DNA from: Gammaproteobacteria bacterium GWE2_37_16
GTDB lineage: Bacteria > Pseudomonadota > Gammaproteobacteria > UBA9339
Length of the DNA: 6,612 nucleotides
Direction: 5' to 3'
Assembly (NCBI GenBank): GCA_001801285.1
Contig: MGXG01000073.1
Span: 1 to 6,612, forward strand
Shown here: positions 1-4,517 of the stretch, piece by piece
Layout of the letters: every line of letters begins with the position of its first letter
Position numbering within the stretch: the first letter of the stretch is position 1
The notes under the pieces: model-generated
What the model was told of the DNA's origin: nothing
Databases searched by the model: none
What the model saw: the letters and a program-made list of their open reading frames with translations, nothing else
Position numbers and translations under genes: made by a program

Positions 1-232
1 GACGGGTGAAATCACTTTACGCGGAGAAGTTTTACCCATAGGTGGTTTGAAAGAAAAACTATTGGCTGCATTAAGGAGTAATATCAAAACTGTCATTATT
101 CCTGAAGAAAACACCAAAGATTTAAAAGAGCTCCCCAAAAATCTACTACAAAATCTCACTATCAAGCCTGTCCGCTGGATCGATCAGGTATTAGAAATCG
201 CTTTAGAAAAAAAGCCGCAACCAAGTAAGTAA
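1..232 (+). CDS. lon: Lon ATP-dependent serine protease, C-terminal end (5' truncated by window)
   Basis: Lon is a cytosolic AAA+ protease that degrades misfolded and short-lived regulatory proteins. Only the last 76 residues of its proteolytic domain are here, and the reading frame enters from the left edge (first full codon at 2). The strand TGEITLRGEVLPIGGLKEK matches the conserved Lon S16 protease core. The second Lys of GGLKEK (codon 56-58) aligns with the catalytic Lys of the Ser-Lys dyad (Lys722 in E. coli); the Ser lies upstream, outside the window. The following KTVIIPEENTKDLKELP and the tail VRWIDQVLEIAL are also typical Lon sequence. It ends with a short charged tail and TAA at 230-232. 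An internal TTG at 47 is not a start, because the homology runs through it. No terminator is visible before the next gene, which starts 18 nt later. Confidence 0.96.
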   Translation, partial: TGEITLRGEVLPIGGLKEKLLAALRSNIKTVIIPEENTKDLKELPKNLLQNLTIKPVRWIDQVLEIALEKKPQPSK

Positions 233-250
233 AAATCTTAAGCCCCGTGA

Positions 251-904
251 ATGAAAAATATTATAAAAAAAACCGAAATCTATGTTATGTCAACTTTAGG
301 CAAAGAACCTACTGGACATGACTGGTGGCATGCGGATCGTGTTAGAAAATTGGCGCTGCATATTGCAAAACATGAACCAAGTGCAAATTTACAGATAGTT
401 GAATTGGCATCTTTGCTGCATGATATTGCTGATTGGAAATTTCATAACGATAATGAAGAAATTGGTCCTGAAACAGCTCGTTTTTGGCTGAAATCTTTAA
501 AAAACGTTCCTGAACCAATTATTATTGCGATTTGCGATATTATTAAAAACATCTCATTTAAAGGAGCTACCGTGCATCACGCGACGCTAACTTTAGAAGG
601 ACAAATTGTCCAAGATGCAGATCGCTTAGATGCTATAGGAGCTATCGGTATTGCTAGAGCTTTTGCCTTTGGAGGCAATAAAGGACATGAAATATATAAT
701 CCAGGAGAAGAGCCAATCTTTCACAACTCTTTTACTGAGTATAAGTTACGCAGAGCCAGTAGCATTAACCATTTCCATGAGAAATTATTGCTTTTAAAAG
801 ATAGAATGAACACACAAACTGGACTTGATATCGCTAAAGCTCGTCATCAATATATGCTAAATTTTTTGCAAGAATTTGATGCCGAATGGAATTCAAGATT
901 TTAA
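251..904 (+). CDS. HD-domain metal-dependent phosphohydrolase, YpgQ/YedJ-like
   Basis: This is a 217-residue cytosolic protein of the HD superfamily. The metal-binding residues are readable in order: His27 in GHDWWHADRV, His57-Asp58 in LASLLHDIADWKF, and an Asp in the QDADRLDAIGAIGIARAF block (Asp122 or Asp124). This set of blocks is that of the YpgQ (Bacillus) / YedJ (E. coli) group; YpgQ is reported to be a nucleoside triphosphate pyrophosphohydrolase. By family, removal of phosphate or pyrophosphate from a nucleotide is therefore likely, but the substrate cannot be read from the sequence. The length is normal, with no signal peptide or membrane segment. The ATG at 251 gives an N-terminal lead of usual length before the GHDWWH block; it has no clear Shine-Dalgarno, so coupling to lon translation 18 nt upstream is possible. 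The next in-frame ATG (287) also lacks one. Confidence 0.88.
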   Translation: MKNIIKKTEIYVMSTLGKEPTGHDWWHADRVRKLALHIAKHEPSANLQIVELASLLHDIADWKFHNDNEEIGPETARFWLKSLKNVPEPIIIAICDIIKNISFKGATVHHATLTLEGQIVQDADRLDAIGAIGIARAFAFGGNKGHEIYNPGEEPIFHNSFTEYKLRRASSINHFHEKLLLLKDRMNTQTGLDIAKARHQYMLNFLQEFDAEWNSRF

Positions 905-952
905 ATATTAATACCATAACAATATTATTTAATACTTATCAGGATTAATAAC

Positions 953-1711
953 ATGCGTATGAGTTCTTTTATTGGAAAAACCATCTTATCTTTTTTACGC
1001 GATGGTAATTATGCTCATGCTGGTGAAGAGGAGGCTATAAATCTAGTTATGCAGCGTTTTGCAAAAACTAGTAACCGATCAATTTTGGATATTGGTTGTG
1101 GTATTGGTGGTACCGCTAAATTTATGCAAGATCACGGTTGGGGAAAAGTATTAGGTGTTGATATTGACGAAGAAGCTATACAATACGCAAAAAAAACTTA
1201 TCCTGATGTTGAATTTCAAGTTTGTAATGCGCTAAATGTCGCATCCATCCCGCGGCAATTTGATATAATCTGTCTTTTCAATGTACTTTATGCTATAGCC
1301 GACAGGAACGCAGCTTTAGAAGCCTTTAACAAGATTGCAAAAAAAAACACCCATTTAATGATTTTTGATTATATTGATCTTAGCGCTAGCAAACACAACT
1401 TAAGTGCAAATAATGGTAACCAATATTTCATTAACCCAGCACGAACACCCCACATTTGTCTCAAAGATTTTTCAGTTCTAGTAAAGAAATCTGGTTGGGA
1501 AATTACTGAAATTAAAAATCTGGATAACGAATTCATACGTTGGTATGAAGAATTACTTGCAAAAATCGAGAAAAATCGCCATAAAATCAGAGAATTGTTT
1601 GGGGAGGAAGCGTTAACTACTACAGAAAAAACGTATAAGGATATTTACAATTCTTTAATGAATAAAACCATGGGCGGAGCTATTATTTACGCAAACTCGA
1701 ATGTCTCCTAA
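953..1711 (+). CDS. class I SAM-dependent methyltransferase, substrate unknown
   Basis: This 252-residue protein has a Rossmann-like methyltransferase fold. Motif I is SILDIGCGIGGTA (residues 43-55), the glycine-rich SAM-binding loop. The acidic residue that binds the SAM ribose lies in GVDIDEEAI (Asp70 or Asp72). A motif-IV-like strand FDIICLFNVLYAI (103-115) follows the acidic-loop region. The C-terminal half (about 130-252) is mixed charged/aromatic and not diagnostic; it probably sets the substrate. The overall pattern resembles small-molecule methyltransferases more than rRNA or DNA enzymes, as no NPPY-type motif is seen, but this is inference. The start at 953 is supported by AGGA at 941-944 with 8-nt spacing; a second ATG at 959 would be too far from it. 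It lies 48 nt after the HD gene on the same strand, so co-transcription is plausible. No strong terminator follows the TAA. Confidence 0.85.
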   Translation: MRMSSFIGKTILSFLRDGNYAHAGEEEAINLVMQRFAKTSNRSILDIGCGIGGTAKFMQDHGWGKVLGVDIDEEAIQYAKKTYPDVEFQVCNALNVASIPRQFDIICLFNVLYAIADRNAALEAFNKIAKKNTHLMIFDYIDLSASKHNLSANNGNQYFINPARTPHICLKDFSVLVKKSGWEITEIKNLDNEFIRWYEELLAKIEKNRHKIRELFGEEALTTTEKTYKDIYNSLMNKTMGGAIIYANSNVS

Positions 1712-1796
1712 TTAATCTTGTTGTTTGCATTATCTATTTTCACAATATAAATCAGTAAAATAAAACATTTGTTCAATCAATGTTTATATACTAAAC

Positions 1797-1810
1797 GAAA
1801 ACCGGTTTTC
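1797..1810. repeat. 14-bp perfect palindrome GAAAACCGGTTTTC
   Basis: The sequence is identical to its own reverse complement over 14 bases. It sits at the left edge of the higher-G+C segment, where it could be the end of that element or a binding site for a dimeric protein. No T-run follows on either strand at the distance expected for an intrinsic terminator, so termination is not favoured. Confidence 0.6.
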
Positions 1811-1976
1811 AGGGTTAGCACAAATAGACTCGAGCAGTTTGGATTTTCCGCTAGGCGGCAACGAATCGAGTTTGAGGAGTGTATTGGACATACATGACTC
1901 AAGCGAGCGAGAAAGCCAACAACGCAGAAAACCAAAATGCGAAGAGTTATATTAACCAACTTCGACCACCGAGTCA
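1797..1976. repeat. candidate dispersed repeat / foreign segment with palindromes
   Basis: Hand counting gives about 46% G+C over this segment, against roughly 20-30% in the flanking non-coding DNA. It opens with a perfect 14-bp palindrome (1797-1810). Inside is a nested inverted pair: outer ACTCGA at 1828-1833 with TCGAGT at 1866-1871, inner CCGC-TAG-GCGG at 1848-1858. Both strands stay open through most of it: the minus strand from 1998 down to 1777 (73 codons), and the plus frame through 1797 from about 1764 to 1952 without an ATG. Neither product resembles a known protein to me. TTATAT occurs on the left (1784-1789) and again at 1947-1952, inside the segment near its right end. Such features fit a non-coding interspersed repeat whose copies are often mis-annotated as short ORFs. 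No second copy is in the window, so repeat status and boundaries are inferred. Confidence 0.4.
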
Positions 1977-2040
1977 TAATTAACTTTTTGATATTCAAAA
2001 GAAATGCTTAATTAATTTCTCAGTACATTGATACAATGAT

Positions 2041-2140
2041 TTATTGAAAAATTGCGTTAATAATGAGATAATTAGAAAGATTTTAGTTAGAAAGATCTAA
2101 GGTTTGAATGAATAGATCGTTGTACTATATTCTCGATCAA
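2041..2140. other. AT-rich tract with direct repeats and clustered GATC sites (possible origin-like or regulatory DNA)
   Basis: The decamer TTAGAAAGAT occurs twice, at 2072-2081 and 2087-2096, with a 15-bp period, in DNA of about 20% G+C. Three GATC sites follow at 2094, 2115 and 2135, spaced 21 and 20 bp, close to two helical turns. GATCG (2115-2119) and CGATC (2134-2138) form a small inverted repeat. AT-rich repeats with GATC sites near dnaN recall replication-origin unwinding regions, but clear DnaA boxes are missing. The same signals could equally be an operator for the dnaN promoter or chance in low-complexity DNA. Confidence 0.25.
2104..2131 (+). promoter_or_regulatory. candidate sigma-70 promoter upstream of dnaN
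   Basis: A -35-like TTGAAT (2104-2109, 4 of 6 matches to TTGACA) and a -10-like TATATT (2126-2131, 5 of 6 matches to TATAAT) are separated by 16 bp. This would give a leader of about 130 nt before the dnaN start. The GATCG/CGATC inverted repeat brackets the -10 box. In DNA this AT-rich, matches of this quality occur by chance, so this is only a candidate. A promoter somewhere in this gap is expected, since dnaN is the first gene of the cluster. Confidence 0.3.
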
Positions 2141-2184
2141 AATGCATAAACTAAATTACCATACAAATCAATTGGTTATGTTGA

Positions 2185-2200
2185 GGGTTTTTGAAAACCC
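2185..2200 (+). other. short hairpin in the dnaN leader
   Basis: GGGTTT (2185-2190) pairs with AAACCC (2195-2200) around a TTGA loop. A T-run (2223-2229) lies more than 20 nt downstream, too far for a standard intrinsic terminator. It may be a weak leader structure or a terminator remnant for upstream transcription; function is unsupported beyond the base pairing. Confidence 0.25.
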
Positions 2201-2266
2201 CGATGCTTGAATTTAAAAATACTTTTTTTGCTTTCACCGTTAATATTTACCAGGTTATGTAAAACT

Positions 2267-3376
2267 ATGAAACTAAAAATCGTCCGCGAAGATTTGTTAA
2301 AACCATTACAATCAGTGATTGGTGTTGTAGAAAAGCGGCAAACGATGCCCATTCTAGCCAACGTTTTAATAAACGTCACCGCCACTAAGTTATGCATAAC
2401 AGCAACCGATTTAGAGGTGGAATTATCTTATTCTATTCCCTTAGATATACCACCAGAAGAAATCGGTACGATCACTGTTTCCGGTCGAAAAATAACCGAT
2501 ATTTGCCGTACCTTACCACCACAAAGCATTATAGAACTTGAATGCACAGGAAAAACATTAAAAATTCGTTCACAAAATAGTTCTTTTAACTTAGCAACCT
2601 TGCCTATTGATGAATTCCCCAAATTTTCCGAACAACCAGAAAAAACCAGTTTTGTTATTCAACAAAGCACTCTTTTATCTCTGGTTAAGCGCACTTACTT
2701 TGCTGTTGCTGAAGACAATCCTCATTATTACTTAAATGGATTGTTGCTAGATATTCAAAATGGGACTATTCGAGCAATAGCCTCTGATGCACACCGTATG
2801 TCTCTTTATACGATGAGCAATCCTTCAACAGAAAATATTTCTTTGCGTATTATTGTTCCCAAAAATAGCTTAACTGAATTACAACGTTTACTAGTGGACA
2901 ATGAATCCACCATTACCATTGCCGTTGCGCGCAATTATATCATCGTACAGGGAGATAATTTCACCCTTACTTCAAAGTTAATTGATAGCAAATACCCAAA
3001 TTACAGTAAGCAACTTCTTGAACCAAGTGATAAAAAGATTGTATTAAATCAAAGTACATTTAAAGAAGCCTTGATACGTGTTGGCATTTTGTCAAATGAA
3101 TTACTTAGAAGTATGCGCTTGGAACTAGAGCCTAATTTATTGAAAATGGTGGCGTACAATAGTGAACAAGAACAAGCAGAAGAACAAATTGCCATTAACT
3201 ACAATGGGGAACACTTAGAGATAGGATTTAATATCGCATATTTACTTGACGTCCTGGCAACAATAAAAACTGAAAAAATTGTTATTACCTTACAAAGCAG
3301 CAAGGTGGGCGCTATCATTGAAGAGGTTGGTGGAAATGAGGACTGTTTTTATGTTGTAATGCCTTTTGAGCTGTAA
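2267..3376 (+). CDS. dnaN: DNA polymerase III beta subunit (sliding clamp)
   Basis: DnaN forms the dimeric ring that holds DNA polymerase III on the template and acts as a docking platform for polymerases, MutS/MutL and other factors. The 369-residue product has the family's usual length (366 in E. coli) and runs through the three clamp domains. Landmarks are the N-terminal MKLKIVREDLLKPLQSV, MPILANVLINV and TDLEVEL in domain 1; HYYLNGLLLDI and SDAHRMSLY (equivalent to the usual TDGHRLA at the protein-binding pocket) in domain 2; and GFNIAYLLDVL with the terminal YVVMPFEL in domain 3. The ATG at 2267 is chosen because homology begins there. A TTG at 2207 in the same frame would add 20 hydrophobic residues with no clamp counterpart. 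A CAGG at 2251-2254 is a weak, somewhat distant ribosome site. recF begins 3 nt after the stop. dnaA is not the upstream gene, which is unusual. Confidence 0.97.
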   Translation: MKLKIVREDLLKPLQSVIGVVEKRQTMPILANVLINVTATKLCITATDLEVELSYSIPLDIPPEEIGTITVSGRKITDICRTLPPQSIIELECTGKTLKIRSQNSSFNLATLPIDEFPKFSEQPEKTSFVIQQSTLLSLVKRTYFAVAEDNPHYYLNGLLLDIQNGTIRAIASDAHRMSLYTMSNPSTENISLRIIVPKNSLTELQRLLVDNESTITIAVARNYIIVQGDNFTLTSKLIDSKYPNYSKQLLEPSDKKIVLNQSTFKEALIRVGILSNELLRSMRLELEPNLLKMVAYNSEQEQAEEQIAINYNGEHLEIGFNIAYLLDVLATIKTEKIVITLQSSKVGAIIEEVGGNEDCFYVVMPFEL

Positions 3377-3379
3377 GTA

Positions 3380-4462
3380 ATGCCTTTACAATCTTTAGCG
3401 ATTAATGATTTTCGCAATCTAAGCAACATAAAAGTTACTTGCGGCTCTGATTTTAACTTTTTGAGCGGCGCTAATGGTGCGGGGAAAAGTAATTTCTTGG
3501 AAGCCGTGCATTACTTAGGTACTGGACGCTCTTTTCGTTGCTCTGTGTTACAACGTTTAGTGCAACATCAAGCAGAAAAATTTATTTTATGTGGTAAAAT
3601 AGAGCTAGGCTCTAATCAAGCTGTACTTGGTATTGAACGCTCTATTTCCGAAGGACAAAAATTACACATTGGGGGTGAAAAAACCAATTCAATCGCTGAA
3701 TTCGCCAGATGGTTACCCCTACAAACTTTTAACCAGGAAAGCTATCAGATATTAACAAGTGGACCAAGATATCGGCGTCAGTTAATAGATTGGGGAGTGT
3801 TCCACGTGGAACATGCTCAGCTTTTATTATGGCAACAAACTGAACGAGCCTTGCAACAACGCAATGCTGCACTTAAACAACAGCAAAGTCGAGATCAAGT
3901 TAGCTTATGGGATAGAGAATTTGTGGCAGCAGCATATGCACTGCATAATTCTCGAGAATTGTATTTAAAAAAACTTGTTCCTTTACTGCGAACTTGCTTA
4001 GCCCAACTACTTGATTTGGAGGGACTAAATATTGAATATTACGCAGGATGGGATATGAAACGCGATCTAGCTGAGATTCTGCAGTATTCCTGGACGCGCG
4101 ATAGTTATCTTGGTTTCACCCAATTCGGACCACATCGCGCTGATCTACAATTAAAAATTGGACAAGTACCAGTGCAAGATGTTTTATCGCGCGGACAGCA
4201 AAAGTTATTTCTTTTAGCGCTTTATGTTGCGCAAGGATTATTACTAAACCAAGCAGTAGAAAAACGCTCAGTTTTTCTGATTGATGATTTGTTAGCAGAA
4301 CTTGATATGGGTAAACAGCAACAAGCGATGCATGTTTTGGCGAATTTTGATGCGCAGATTTTTATTACAGGAATTGATTTATGTGAATTAGCTAATACTG
4401 CGCAGAGAATAAACAATAAAGATATAAAAATGTTTCACGTGGAACATGGAATAATAAATTAA
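3380..4462 (+). CDS. recF: DNA replication/repair protein RecF (SMC-like ATPase)
   Basis: RecF binds DNA and ATP and, with RecO and RecR, loads RecA at single-strand gaps. The 360-residue product matches the usual length (357 in E. coli). It begins with the typical LAINDFRNL. Walker A is GANGAGKS (residues 30-37), the ABC-type signature is LSRGQQKL (269-276), and Walker B is FLIDDLLAELD (299-309). All ATPase elements are intact. Its ATG lies 3 nt after the dnaN stop without a good ribosome site, which suggests translational coupling to dnaN. Two parS-type sites are embedded in the coding sequence in the same phase, both encoding F-H-V-E-H: residues 141-145 (in WGVFHVEH) and 352-356 (in MFHVEHGIIN, the last residues). 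E. coli RecF, as I recall it, has FHNEP and FTVEK at these places, so the positions tolerate variation. Confidence 0.97.
   Translation: MPLQSLAINDFRNLSNIKVTCGSDFNFLSGANGAGKSNFLEAVHYLGTGRSFRCSVLQRLVQHQAEKFILCGKIELGSNQAVLGIERSISEGQKLHIGGEKTNSIAEFARWLPLQTFNQESYQILTSGPRYRRQLIDWGVFHVEHAQLLLWQQTERALQQRNAALKQQQSRDQVSLWDREFVAAAYALHNSRELYLKKLVPLLRTCLAQLLDLEGLNIEYYAGWDMKRDLAEILQYSWTRDSYLGFTQFGPHRADLQLKIGQVPVQDVLSRGQQKLFLLALYVAQGLLLNQAVEKRSVFLIDDLLAELDMGKQQQAMHVLANFDAQIFITGIDLCELANTAQRINNKDIKMFHVEHGIIN
3798..3813. promoter_or_regulatory. parS: parS centromere site 1 (inside recF)
   Basis: TGTTCCACGTGGAACA is a perfect 16-bp palindrome and matches the gammaproteobacterial (Pseudomonas-type) form of the chromosomal ParB/Spo0J binding site. 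It differs from the Bacillus consensus TGTTTCACGTGAAACA by one symmetrical base pair in each half. By family knowledge, ParB loads here as a CTP-dependent clamp and spreads to form the partition complex that ParA moves. It lies wholly within recF codons 140-145. Confidence 0.9.
4431..4446. promoter_or_regulatory. parS: parS centromere site 2 (3' end of recF)
   Basis: TGTTTCACGTGGAACA is a hybrid of the two parS forms: the left half matches the Bacillus consensus and the right half the Pseudomonas form, leaving a single mismatched pair in the palindrome. It overlaps recF codons 351-356, ending 16 nt before the stop codon's last base. Its start is 40 bp from the start of the next site. That both flanking sites are perfect palindromes supports this one being functional. 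Confidence 0.87.
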
Positions 4463-4470
4463 TAAAAAAA

Positions 4471-4486
4471 TGTTTCACGTGAAACA
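4471..4486. promoter_or_regulatory. parS: parS centromere site 3 (recF-gyrB intergenic)
   Basis: TGTTTCACGTGAAACA is identical to the canonical parS consensus recognised by chromosomal ParB/Spo0J proteins; with flanking bases the palindrome extends to 18 bp (4470-4487). It is the only one of the three that lies outside coding sequence, in the 55-nt recF-gyrB gap, and ends 31 nt before the gyrB start. A transcription terminator reading of the palindrome is disfavoured because no T-run follows. Confidence 0.94.
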
Positions 4487-4517
4487 TAAAGTAAAATCCT
4501 AAAAAAACGAGGCGGAA

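Larger units (their letters stand above)
1712..2266. other. 555-nt gene-free intergenic region between methyltransferase and dnaN
   Basis: No convincing gene lies here. The left third (about 1797-1976) has clearly higher G+C than its flanks and is described separately as a candidate mobile or dispersed element. The right part (about 1985-2266) is very AT-rich (20% G+C over 2041-2100) and carries short repeats, three GATC sites, a weak promoter candidate and a small hairpin ahead of dnaN. In many bacteria this position, directly upstream of dnaN, is occupied by dnaA. I read the AT-rich part in several frames and saw no DnaA remnant, and no exact TTATCCACA-type DnaA box was found on either strand. 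Confidence 0.8.

Noticed and set aside
1736..1744. ATTTTCACA as a DnaA box
   Set aside because: Only about six of nine positions match TTATCCACA; not better than chance in AT-rich DNA.
1777..1998. Minus-strand open frame of 73 codons as a small protein gene
   Set aside because: No recognisable domain or ribosome site, and the opposite strand is also open over the same segment; better explained by the element's composition.
2207..2266. Upstream TTG start that would lengthen DnaN by 20 residues
   Set aside because: The added stretch is hydrophobic and has no counterpart in sliding clamps; homology and normal length begin at the ATG at 2267.
2388..2399. TTATGCATAA as a DnaA box pair or operator
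   Set aside because: It lies inside dnaN codons, is a simple AT-rich palindrome, and lacks the CACA end of a DnaA box.
2176..2622. Minus-strand open frames opposite the start of dnaN
   Set aside because: They lie antisense to well-supported dnaN coding sequence and encode nothing recognisable.
4222..4416. Minus-strand open frame opposite recF
   Set aside because: Antisense to the RecF Walker B region, so a shadow of its codon pattern.
4470..4487. Palindrome between recF and gyrB as an intrinsic terminator
   Set aside because: It has no T-run after it and is identical to the parS consensus, with two relatives nearby inside recF.
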